From NCBI GenBank assembly GCA_036939975.1, contig JALLPB010001006.1, forward strand, positions 1 through 11,762: 11,762 bases of DNA, written 5' to 3'. The DNA comes from Cyclostephanos tholiformis. Its lineage: Eukaryota > Bacillariophyta > Thalassiosirophyceae > Thalassiosirales > Thalassiosiraceae. Positions 1 to 7,346 of this stretch are shown in pieces. The translations under genes were made by a program, and so were the position numbers. The notes below the pieces were generated by a model. That model saw only the letters and a list, made by a program, of their open reading frames with translations. It had not been told where the DNA came from and did no database searches. Each line of letters opens with the position of its first letter. The stretch's first letter is position 1.

Positions 1-32
1 GGGGGATCGGTCCGATGATGACGATAACGGCA

Positions 33-71
<39 letters not shown>
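33..71. repeat. (CGT)13 microsatellite at left edge, possible clipped gene
   Basis: Thirteen uninterrupted CGT units. Two open frames cross the run and reach the window edge. On the plus strand, frame 2 reads an Asp- and Ser-rich tail that stops at 95-97 and could be the end of a gene lying to the left. On the minus strand, a frame open from an ATG at 203 down to base 1 reads the run as poly-Thr and could be the start of a leftward gene. Neither shows a recognisable domain, and GC-rich triplet repeats keep frames open by chance, so no gene is called. The run resembles the Asp and Ser runs inside the genes to the right. Confidence 0.9.
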
Positions 72-97
72 GCCATTCGACGACGCGATGGCGATGA

Positions 98-653
98 GCC
101 ATCGATGACGGTCGTGGCCGATATTTTCGACCGCCGTTCGAGGATGGCATAATCGCGACGGCATCGGCGTCGACTTGGCCGGGACGGAGGCGATCGTCAT
201 CATCCGCCGAACCGCCCCCCCCCCCCCATCGCCGATCGTGGCATGGGGGGGGGTAGTACGAACGATCCCGTACGATCGCAATGCGCGGCGATGGCACGAA
301 TTCATTCGTCCCTACTACCCCGATATTGGATGGTGGCCCACCGCTCGGTAAAATCACACCACACGGTGATTTTCTGCAACCACCTTTTTTAGCGAATATA
401 GTAAAAGCAGTAAAAAAAATATCGGACGAAAATGCTCGGGGTGGGCAAATATTGGAGAGTAGGGGAGCCCATTTTTCCGAAGGGAATCAATACAGGTTTT
501 GGCGCGACGTATGGCGAGGATTATTTCCGGAAAAAAGCGCGCCCCCGCCCCTTCGTTTTGTTTTTTTACTTTTATAGATAATACACGATACCATCATCTT
601 GCCGGAGGAGGGAATCGGGGTGCTCTGGGGCGTGCTGTGGCCATCGAAATATC
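98..653. other. Upstream flank of the PHYHD1-like gene
   Basis: No convincing gene is seen. The left half is GC-rich with a C13 run (215-227) and a G9 run (245-253). From about 370 to 600 it turns AT-rich, with A and T tracts that would suit a promoter or 5' untranslated region for the gene starting at 654. A short perfect inverted repeat, AAAATCAC (350-357) and GTGATTTT (366-373), has an 8-base loop. A frame of 98 codons at 281-577 has no family resemblance and is probably chance. Confidence 0.5.
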
Positions 654-1928
654 ATGGACGAATCGACGGACTCGTTCCCCCCATCCCGGGACCGAGAAAA
701 CGACAACGACAACGACGACGACGACGACGGAGGGGGTCGTACATACCGCTCGTGGGTCAGGGGGGACATACCCCATCTTTCCCCCCACCCTCGATCGTGG
801 CGACCGACCGACCGCTGTCGCGCATTCGACGAATTCGGTTACGTTCGCATTCCGAAATTCGCATCGACATCCGAGGTCATGTCGATGAGAATCGAGATGG
901 AACGAATGGTCGAGGACGAGTGGCGGCCGTCGCTCCTGTCGTCGTCATCGATGGAGGGGGATGGTGAGGTGGATGACGATGGAATGGGCGGGGGGACGGG
1001 CGGTGATGGAGGGGGGCGGGGGGTGGGCGTGACCGTCTTCCGCACCGATTCCGGTCAGGTAAACGCCCAGGGTCGATCCGATTACTTCCTCGATAGCGCA
1101 TCGGCGGTGCATTATTTCGCGGAGGTCGATGCCGTGGATCCGAATACGGGATATCTCAGGGACGAGTACGTAATTCCAGGCGGCAAACTTAGGGCGTTGA
1201 ACAAGGCGGGTCACGGATTGCATCTCCGACGCGGTCCATTCCAGGAATACTCCACATCTAGCAAGGTCGTTTCCCTACTGATCGAATTGGGATATGTCGA
1301 TCCGATCTTGCCCCAATCCATGTACATATTCAAGCAGGCGACGAAAGCCGGTGGACGGGGGGGGGAGGTAACGAGTCATCAGGATTCGACGTTCTTGTAC
1401 ACGGAACCGAGACAGACGTGCGTGGGATTGTGGCTCGCGTTGGATGATGCCACCATCGAGAATGGATGTCTTTGGGTCCGACCGGGCAGTCACACGGAGG
1501 GATTGCGCAGGCGTTTCGTGAGGAATCCGAGGCACTTTGGTAACTCGCCATCGTACGTCGGGGATGATAACGACGATGACGCGGGCGGGGGGGATCTATC
1601 GGAACCTCAGATCGTATTCCGCAACCTGATCGACGACGACGAGTACGGAGGCGTGACGTGGGAGGGCGGCCTTCCCGAAAATTCCCTCCCGATGCCGGAA
1701 TGCACAGGCCTGCACGACGCCGGCTTCGTGCCCTTGACGTGCGAGGCGGGGGACTTGCTGGTCTTCGCCGGGACGCTCGATCATCTAAGCCTGCCGAATT
1801 ACTCGACGGGAGCGAGGCACACCTTTCAGCTTCATTGCGTCGAGGGGGAAAGAGCTGGCATCACGTGGTCGAGGGAGAATTGGCTTCAGTATCCTCCGGG
1901 AGTTTCGTTCGTGAGGCTGGTTGGTTGA
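654..1928 (+). CDS. PHYHD1-like phytanoyl-CoA dioxygenase family protein
   Basis: Single-exon frame of 424 residues. It is a non-haem Fe(II)/2-oxoglutarate dioxygenase of the PhyH family, closest by eye to animal PHYHD1. The double-stranded beta-helix is visible: QSMYIFKQ near 223, then the metal site H242-Q-D244 in SHQDSTFLYTEP, then WLALDDATIENGCLW with RPGSH, and the distal metal His377 (LDHLS) followed by Arg388 (GARHTFQLH), which should bind 2-oxoglutarate. The C-terminal TWSRENWLQYP block also matches PHYHD1. At 424 residues it is longer than the roughly 290-residue human protein; the excess is an Asp-rich N-terminus (about 17-28), a Gly-rich insert (about 103-125) and an Asp/Gly loop near 304-313. 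The ATG at 654 is taken as the first in-frame start before the conserved core; a later start cannot be excluded. The metal and co-substrate residues are intact, so it is probably active. The natural substrate is unknown; human PHYHD1 itself has none firmly assigned. No intron is needed. Confidence 0.93.
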   Translation: MDESTDSFPPSRDRENDNDNDDDDDGGGRTYRSWVRGDIPHLSPHPRSWRPTDRCRAFDEFGYVRIPKFASTSEVMSMRIEMERMVEDEWRPSLLSSSSMEGDGEVDDDGMGGGTGGDGGGRGVGVTVFRTDSGQVNAQGRSDYFLDSASAVHYFAEVDAVDPNTGYLRDEYVIPGGKLRALNKAGHGLHLRRGPFQEYSTSSKVVSLLIELGYVDPILPQSMYIFKQATKAGGRGGEVTSHQDSTFLYTEPRQTCVGLWLALDDATIENGCLWVRPGSHTEGLRRRFVRNPRHFGNSPSYVGDDNDDDAGGGDLSEPQIVFRNLIDDDEYGGVTWEGGLPENSLPMPECTGLHDAGFVPLTCEAGDLLVFAGTLDHLSLPNYSTGARHTFQLHCVEGERAGITWSRENWLQYPPGVSFVRLVG

Positions 1929-2206
1929 ATAATATATGATACATGAAAACGACGGGAAGACATGGGGGGGATTCTCCCGTTCGCTCTCTGCCGCGACAAG
2001 TTTCACATCTGTATTCGGTACTTTGTGCATAACGCTATTACTTTCCAAGTAGGATTATATTGCGTCTATTTGCGTCTATGAGCTTGGGTAATAGTAGAAG
2101 CGCGAAAAAAAATACACAAGAACACCCAACAGAGGAACAAATCAATAAAATTGCCGATCAAACAGCCGTTTTTTCAAATTTGTGCTCTCGTTCCGTCGGA
2201 CGAAAA
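1929..2206. other. Convergent intergenic spacer (3' ends of two genes)
   Basis: A 278 bp AT-rich spacer lies between the stop codons of the rightward dioxygenase gene and the leftward RsmG gene. An AATAAA hexamer sits near 2145 on the plus strand, about 215 bases beyond the dioxygenase stop. Whether it acts as a polyadenylation signal is uncertain because microalgal signals are loose. The phrase TTGCGTCTA is repeated in tandem near 2060-2080. No gene is seen. Confidence 0.6.
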
Positions 2207-3640
2207 CTAAGACTCGTATCTTTGAAAGTCGTCATATCCGCGCTGCTTCCTGACATCGTTCTGCCTTTTGGTCCATGCCCCCCTCGCCGGTTTATCATTC
2301 CCGCCACTGCCAACGACGCTGTTGTTCCTCGTCCTCCCCCCCCGCGAATTCCTTCCCCCCCCGCCACCGCCGGTGGGAGAAGGACGGGGAGTACTAGTAC
2401 TACTATTGCCCCCGCGTCGTCGCACGACGGCGCCTCTCCTTCCATTTCCCACTCCGTTACCCGTCGAGGTACCCTCCTCCCCTCCCCCCCCGCCGCCGCC
2501 GCCGCCGCCGTGCTGCCTAGCGATTTCGTAAACGTCCCTCGAGCCGAATATCAACGCGCGCTTGTCCGACGTATGCGGTCGTCGGAGTAGGAGTTCATCG
2601 ATGGGAACGTCCCGTGCTATCCTCGTCTTAACGACGTCATCGAGCTCTCCACCGATTATGTATATCAGCCTCCCCCCCTCCCTCCCGACGAGGTTCGTAA
2701 TCCACGAGCAGAACCTCGGCAACGCCGTGACGCTACGTCCCAACACGACGTCGTACTTGCCGCGATGCGCGTTCATGTCCATCTCCTCGACCCTGCCGCA
2801 ATGCACCCTGATATTCGTTACGTCTAGATCGGCGGCCATTTCCGATACGGCCTGTAGCTTCTTCTTCACTGAATCGACCAACGTGAATTTCACGTGCGGC
2901 AATAGCAACGCCAACGGCAATCCGGGGAAACCTCCCCCCGTGCCCACGTCGATCACCTCGAACGACGACGTCCTCCCACCCGTGCCATCGACGTCCTCCT
3001 TCACCTTCATCCCGTCCAGTATCAGCGGCAATAATGCCACGCTCGGGAGTACGTGCTTGTGATATATAACGCTCGCGGTGCAACCCCTCCTCGATATCAG
3101 GTTCAGCCTCGCATTCCACGATAGGACCTGTTCGGTCAAACGCAGCAGCTTGACGTGGGCGGCATCGACCTCGTCGACGCGCGCGGCACCGTCGCATGCG
3201 ACGATGGAATGGTATTCGTAGAATTTCATCAGATCGTCCCTGGCGCGATCCGAGTAGGGATTGATCATTTCCCCCCCCTCCCAGTCGTCGTCGGTCACGT
3301 CTTCGGTCACGTCTTCGGTCACGGAGACGTCGTCGTCGTCGTCGTCGTCGTCGTCATCGTCGACCGTCGCGTGGCGAATCACAGATGACGCCGCGTGCGA
3401 TGCTCGCCGCCGATATAATATTCGTCGCTCGGGGGACGGCGATCGCCGCATTATCGACCCACCGAATGATGATGAAGAAGAAGAAGACGACGACGACGAC
3501 GATCGACGACAGGAATCGTCGCGATGGACGCCGGGGGACGGGAGGACGAATGCCGTCGCGGTCGAGAAGTAGGGTCGAATGGTAGTATGCCTCAGCGATG
3601 GTGATGATAATGCCAATAGCATCATCTTGGGCGTCATCAT
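2207..3640 (-). CDS. rsmG: RsmG/GidB 16S rRNA (guanine-N7) methyltransferase, probably plastid-targeted
   Basis: A 477-residue single-exon frame on the minus strand. RsmG uses S-adenosylmethionine to methylate N7 of G527 (E. coli numbering) of bacterial-type 16S rRNA. The catalytic core spans about 130-365: NARLNLISRR at 176-185, HKHVLPSV near 194-201, the SAM-binding loop DVGTGGGFPG at 231-240, the acidic strand LVDSVKKKLQ at 254-263, and GRSVTALP at 301-308. E. coli RsmG is about 207 residues; here a leader and tail double it. The leader starts MMTPKMMLLAL and contains ATA-FVLP at 28-34, which resembles the signal-peptide/transit-peptide junction of diatom plastid proteins, so plastid ribosomes are the likely target; mitochondria remain possible. 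Low-complexity runs follow: Ser12 (47-58), Asp11 (94-104) and VTED repeats. After 377 comes a Gly10 run and a basic Gly/Arg/Ser-rich tail ending WTKRQNDVRKQRGYDDFQRYES (given as two parts: WTKRQNDVRKQRG and YDDFQRYES). It is convergent with the dioxygenase gene. Confidence 0.92.
   Translation of the reverse strand: MMTPKMMLLALSSPSLRHTTIRPYFSTATAFVLPSPGVHRDDSCRRSSSSSSSSSSSSFGGSIMRRSPSPERRILYRRRASHAASSVIRHATVDDDDDDDDDDDVSVTEDVTEDVTDDDWEGGEMINPYSDRARDDLMKFYEYHSIVACDGAARVDEVDAAHVKLLRLTEQVLSWNARLNLISRRGCTASVIYHKHVLPSVALLPLILDGMKVKEDVDGTGGRTSSFEVIDVGTGGGFPGLPLALLLPHVKFTLVDSVKKKLQAVSEMAADLDVTNIRVHCGRVEEMDMNAHRGKYDVVLGRSVTALPRFCSWITNLVGREGGRLIYIIGGELDDVVKTRIARDVPIDELLLRRPHTSDKRALIFGSRDVYEIARQHGGGGGGGGGGEEGTSTGNGVGNGRRGAVVRRRGGNSSTSTPRPSPTGGGGGGRNSRGGRTRNNSVVGSGGNDKPARGAWTKRQNDVRKQRGYDDFQRYES
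3291..3354. repeat. Coding minisatellite plus (CGT)9 inside rsmG
   Basis: A 12-base unit TCGGTCACGTCT occurs twice and then partially a third time (3291-3323). It encodes VTED repeats on the minus strand. It is followed at once by nine CGT units (3328-3354), read on the minus strand as a GAC run and so as poly-Asp. Unit lengths are multiples of three, so length changes keep the reading frame. The region lies between the presumed targeting leader and the methyltransferase core, where length variation should be tolerated. Confidence 0.9.
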
Positions 3641-4078
3641 GATCGCGTGTCCTACCGTTCAATTATTGTTATCGACGATAGCAGGTGCAGTATATATTAG
3701 TCGAGAGCCAACAACACAAAAATGATTGATGGATGTGTTTTGATGGGTTCCCCCCCCCCCCCCCTGAATACAACATTTGAGAGGGCTACTCTTGTTTTGT
3801 GTAATAGAGGGAAATTAGGGGAAAGCAAAACATACCTCACCTGAGGACAGACCATTCATGATAATATCACAAAAAGCTTAATTATTTTATTTCCTTCCCC
3901 TCTACAAGACTTTTCTGTCATTTTTGACTGCTTTATCTCATGGTACACACCAATATCCGGCCTTTCTTTTCATTGGGGTCAAGATCGAATGAAGCATCTC
4001 CCTTATGATTTCAAGCTTGTTGTGCAATACTACATATATCTCTAAATGTTGCCTATGCAAACTCACCTGTCTGTTTGG
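3641..4078. other. Intergenic DNA upstream of rsmG
   Basis: This stretch lies 5' of the leftward rsmG gene and should contain its promoter. A TATATATTA stretch near 3692-3700 lies about 55 bases upstream of the rsmG ATG and could be an AT-rich core promoter element. A long C run lies at about 3750-3764. Base composition drops from GC-rich coding DNA to AT-rich intergenic DNA. No coding frame or RNA gene is recognised. Confidence 0.5.
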
Positions 4079-4200
4079 ACTTAGAAAATATCACACCAGT
4101 TTTGAAGCACTTTCAAAACATCACACTGTTGGTTACACAACATTCAAAAAATCACATGAATAGTCTATCGACTTTCAATAAATCACGCCTACAAGTGGTG
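4079..4200. repeat. Degenerate 30-31 bp tandem repeat, four units
   Basis: The phrase ATCAC recurs at 4090, 4120, 4151 and 4182, so at spacings of 30, 31 and 31 bases. Three of the four are preceded by an ACTTTCAAAA-like block. The remaining 15-17 bases of each unit are not conserved. This is a decayed minisatellite in noncoding DNA with no associated gene. Confidence 0.7.
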
Positions 4201-4730
4201 TGCTGGTAAAAACTTTGTTAGGGGGGCGCTTAGCAAATGTGTTCAACATGTTTTGATATCATTAGTTTACGATGCTCATTCCCCCCTCCCCCGTCGTGGT
4301 CATTGTTGTTATTGCTATTGCGGTCATCATTTGAATTGTTGGGGGATTGATGCCTAGGACAATGATGTCATTTTCTTCATCATTTTCTTTCCTCTCCTTC
4401 GTGTCATCGCAAAACGACGCTTAACAGCTTAACATTAACCGCTATTTGCCTTCTGGCAGGAATGATGAAACTCCTGCCGCATAGAATATCTACATAGGAA
4501 TTGATATCAAAACGTCAACACAACTGACAACACAACCATCCTCACCATGGTGAGCTTCCGCCCTCTCCAGCGGCACGGATTTAATACTTACACCAGATCC
4601 ATCACAAACACGACGCGGACGAGGGGTTGGGGGAGGGTTAAGTCGAAGCAATTCAATGGAATTTATAAAATGGTAGAGTGATAAATTAATATTTAACTAC
4701 GTTATTATCTACGATGTAAAAAAATGTAAC
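4201..4730. other. Intergenic DNA without recognisable genes
   Basis: AT-rich DNA with scattered short homopolymers and ATC/CAT-rich phrases. I see no coding frame with family resemblance, no tRNA-like fold and no ordered repeat. It separates the minisatellite at 4079-4200 from the foldback repeat at 4731-4892. Confidence 0.5.
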
Positions 4731-4892
4731 GCAATCGATGACAAATGCGATGGCCAAGCTGCCGGGCAGATATGACGCGAGTCACATCTCTCGATGGAGC
4801 ATTTCGGTGGCTTCAAGTGAAGCCCCTTAACACCCCCACCAAGCGAGTGCTCACGCCATATTGCCCCGGCAGCCGCCATGGTCATCGATGGC
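4731..4892. repeat. Foldback inverted repeat (~160 bp)
   Basis: The two halves are imperfect reverse complements. The outer ends are GCAATCGATGAC (4731-4742) and GTCATCGATGGC (4881-4892). Inside them, GCTGCCGGGCAGATATGACG (starting at 4757) pairs with CGCCATATTGCCCCGGCAGC in the right arm. At the centre (4809-4824) GGCTTCA and TGAAGCC flank a two-base loop. The whole would fold into one long hairpin. It resembles a small MITE, but I cannot define target-site duplications. Reading frames through it are side effects of the repeat. Confidence 0.75.
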
Positions 4893-4918
4893 GGCAACAC
4901 AACAAACACAACAAAAAA

Positions 4919-4968
4919 CACAACTTTTAGCTAGCAATTACGACACTTTTTACCTAGCTAAAATTGTG
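4919..4968. repeat. Hairpin with 15 bp arms
   Basis: TTTTAGCTAG (4925-4934) and CTAGCTAAAA (4954-4963) are perfect reverse complements with a 19-base loop. The stem extends outward through CACAA and TTGTG with one bulged C. It lies 27 bases beyond the foldback repeat and could be part of the same nested insertion or a separate small element. Confidence 0.65.
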
Positions 4969-5760
4969 ATTTTTGTAACTCGAAATGGACCTCCTACTCA
5001 GGTCATCAGTGCAACAAGCGGTGGTGTGCAAATGTAAGAAGCAACGATTGAAGCTGAAGAGCTCAGCTAAATTTTGGTATCTTGGGCTAGGTGAGTGGAC
5101 CAAAATTGGAGAAATTATTACACCTTTGCAAAGCCCTAAAAAATTGGATGGATAGGTCCATCCAGAGGTTGAGCTGTTAAGCCCACCTCCACCTCCGCTA
5201 CTATCCCCCCGCCCAACCTGAACATTCCATGGATGCTTGTATTTACTGAAATGGGTGAGAGGCAGTTGCAAAAAAAGTGGCCGGATGGTAAGATTCTTTG
5301 CTCCCCCTATCCACCACAATCATTTTGACAATGTCATCATTCTCCTTTCTTGCTGTAGTACCCCACCATCATCATAACCATCCCCCATCCACAGTCCCCT
5401 GTGACCCGTGATGCCCCCCTGTGACATTCATTGTCAACATCTCAATGATAATCATCATTGTGATTGTCATCATTAGGCATCGTGCCTACCACCAAGAAGA
5501 TAAGGTCTCAAACCAGCACCACGGTTCATCGAGTAAGCAGGGGTTGGGGGGTGGGGGGGAAAGCAATTTTGTGGACGTTGTCCACCACCGTGCTTGATGC
5601 AACTATGTTAGTATTAGTCATGCCATCAACAAAGTCAACATCATTTGTGCTGGGGAGGGAATGTTGTTGGGACAGGCAATGGGAGGAGATTCAATGAATA
5701 AGTGTGAAGAATGAACCAGAAGTGTGGTATCTAAGAGGGGAGAAGAATTAATGTGTGAGG
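4969..5760. other. Intergenic DNA, unassigned
   Basis: No gene is supported. Two longer frames exist: minus strand 5319-4954 (121 codons) and plus strand 5464-5697 (77 codons). Neither resembles a family I know. Their codon use lacks the GC-rich, Asp- and Arg-rich character of the real genes here, so decayed mobile-element sequence or chance is more likely. A 9 bp hairpin, AATTTTGGT (5070-5078) and ACCAAAATT (5099-5107), and CAT/ATC-rich phrases near 5330-5475 are the only local structures noted. Confidence 0.4.
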
Positions 5761-5835
5761 TTTCAAAAGCTCGCTGCTGATGTGTGGCCTTGGCCAAAAT
5801 TGGGCTTATCAACAGACGGTGAGTAGCTTTTGAAA
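5761..5835. repeat. Small foldback: 11 bp inverted ends
   Basis: TTTCAAAAGCT (5761-5771) is the exact reverse complement of AGCTTTTGAAA (5825-5835), with weaker pairing continuing inward. The 75 bp span could form a hairpin or be a miniature inverted-repeat remnant. No coding function is apparent. Confidence 0.6.
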
Positions 5836-6346
5836 GGTAAACATTCAACACAGTGAAAAACTATCTGACAAGTATGTGATGATTATTACATTAAAAAAAG
5901 TTTTCTAACAAAGTGGTGGTAATTCAAAGCTCTGATTGTTGTGGTGTGATATTACGAAAGTAACCCACATGGTGTATCTACTGCAAAAAAAAAGAAAAGG
6001 GTATGATAGTGTGATATCATAAATGGTCATGTCATGCAAGTATATTTTGCTTACTATTGCTCCGATGGGGCACTCAAAGTATTATTTTTTATTTGTCATT
6101 TGTACTATTCCTATGTATAAAGGGTAACATCTTGAGTTGTTTCCATTTACAGCTTAAAGAATTTTATCGTCAAATATCGAACTTGAGAAAAAAACTGGAA
6201 AAACACCTCGTGCCACAATTTATGTACCAAAAAGCTATGTTGGAATGACCTCAAATGTAAAACTCAAGGTATTACTTTCAACCATGATGTTGGAATTACA
6301 ATATGAGTATTAGAAAAGTTAAAATGGCTATGGCAATACTGATACT
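5836..6346. other. Intergenic DNA left of the transposon-like element
   Basis: Strongly AT-rich with A-tracts, for example around 5983-5999. It contains a chance frame at 6057-6248 without family resemblance. No gene, RNA gene or ordered repeat is seen. Confidence 0.5.
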
Positions 6347-7081
6347 GGGTGACTGCCAAAATAGATCTAAATGGTTTAGACCAGAGTTTGACCGGTCTAA
6401 ACCTGGTCTAACTCTGGTCTAACTCTGGTCTAAATACAAAATAGCTCCGGACATCCTGAATAGAATTTAGACCAGTCTAAATATTGTAGACCCCAAAAAA
6501 TACGTTGGGTATGTAACTTAATACAATTCCTACTTGTATGTAGGATGTGAGCACCGACGCCAATGGCCAATGACCAACAACCCCAAACCCCCTTTTCCGC
6601 TGCCACCAGAAATGCCCCCTAGCGCCACAGAAAATGCTAAAAATTCCATAACGACACGTTCGACAGATGGGGGACGATGCCCCGATCAAGCGAATATGCT
6701 TTTTGCTGGCGATTAAATGGTCTAAATCCCTTAAAATGCTCTGGTGGCAAAACAAGATTCACTGCCATCATCGCCACATTGACAAAGCATTTCAGGGATT
6801 TAGACCGGCTAATCAGCGGCGAAAATAATATTTGCTTGCTCAGGGCATCATATCCGATCCATTCGACACGACTTAGTGGATTTTTGACATCAATATGCGG
6901 TGCCAAGGGGCCATTTCCTGCGGCGGCAACCATGGTGGTGATGTCGTTTTTTTTCTAAATCAGGTTGGAAAGAGTATTGAATCCTCCGTCCGTAATAATG
7001 GATGGAGGGTGATCTAAATTCGGTCTAAAAAAATCCTAAATTTTGGGGGTCTAAATTTTAAACAAATTTTGGCAGTTACCC
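6347..7081. mobile_element. Non-autonomous foldback DNA transposon (MITE-like), 735 bp
   Basis: The ends are 16 bp terminal inverted repeats: GGGTGACTGCCAAAAT (6347-6362) and the reverse complement of GGGTAACTGCCAAAAT (7066-7081), 15 of 16 matching. The trinucleotide ACT lies directly outside both ends (6344-6346 and 7082-7084), a candidate 3 bp target-site duplication. Most of the interior is also an imperfect palindrome: GGTCTAAATCCC (6719-6730) pairs with GGGATTTAGACC (6795-6806), and arms flanking these pair outward to about 6590 and 6930. About ten copies of GGTCTAA(A), in both orientations, are spread through the element, densest near the left end. Frames inside it (for example 6677-6958 plus, 6755-6477 minus) are mirror images of the two arms rather than a transposase. 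A 3 bp duplication would fit PIF/Harbinger-type elements, but the superfamily is not established. Confidence 0.8.
6375..6435. repeat. Subterminal 11 bp tandem repeat and hairpin
   Basis: CTGGTCTAACT occurs at 6403-6413 and 6414-6424 and, with one change, at 6425-6435. The inverted copy TTTAGACCAGAGTT (6375-6388) pairs perfectly over 14 bases with 6421-6434. The cluster lies just inside the left terminal repeat of the transposon-like element, has no equal on the right side, and accounts for the left arm being longer. Subterminal repeats of this kind are transposase-binding sites in several DNA transposon families; that role here is inference. Confidence 0.85.
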
Positions 7082-7178
7082 ACTGTTGAATGCGGCTCAA
7101 CGTGAGCATTAGATCGATATTATGATTAAAAGAAGCCTTATGTAGAATCTTCATAGTCAAAAGTTACGTACAGTAGGA

Positions 7179-7213
7179 GGTCAAAAATACCACCCTGGGT
7201 AGTACTTTTGGCC
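7179..7213. promoter_or_regulatory. 35 bp near-perfect palindrome upstream of the POT1-like gene
   Basis: The arms 7179-7195 (GGTCAAAAATACCACCC) and 7197-7213 (GGGTAGTACTTTTGGCC) pair at 14 of 17 positions around a single central base. It lies 134 bp before the proposed start codon of the POT1-like gene, within the probable promoter or 5' untranslated region. It could be a regulatory dyad or a transcript hairpin, or a relic of another miniature inverted repeat. No function can be read from the sequence. Confidence 0.6.
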
Positions 7214-7346
7214 GCGCCACGTCTTTGAGTGTTGTCTTTCTTTCAGTTTTTTAACCCCAAGAGGGGGGGGACAACCCCGGGACAAATAAAAAAGATTGGC
7301 ATTGCGTTACATAATATTTTTTACTACACAAAAAAATCATACCACC

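Noticed and set aside
499..967. Overlapping plus and minus frames across the start of the dioxygenase gene
   Set aside because: They are alternative readings of GC-rich triplet repeats around the true start; none has a domain.
2060..2590. Plus-strand frame of 176 codons
   Set aside because: It lies opposite the Gly-rich tail of rsmG and translates to Pro/Ser/Thr-rich low complexity; it is the antisense of a real gene.
4079..4200. CRISPR-like reading of the 30-31 bp units
   Set aside because: The conserved parts are short and diverged, there are no cas genes, and the surrounding genes are eukaryotic.
4954..5697. Two unassigned frames (minus 5319-4954, plus 5464-5697) as genes
   Set aside because: No family resemblance, no splice pattern linking them, and composition unlike the genuine genes here.
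6477..6958. Four frames inside the foldback element as a possible transposase
   Set aside because: The plus 6677-6958 and minus 6755-6477 translations resemble each other because the element is palindromic; no catalytic motif is present.
3660..7290. tRNA or other structured RNA genes in the long spacer
   Set aside because: I looked for B-box-like GGTTCGA and cloverleaf pairing and saw none; the hairpins present fit inverted-repeat elements better.
7296..7346. Upstream in-frame ATG as start of the POT1-like protein
   Set aside because: The ATG at 7347 has a much stronger initiation context (ACCACCATGG) and the 17 extra residues look like AT-rich leader sequence.
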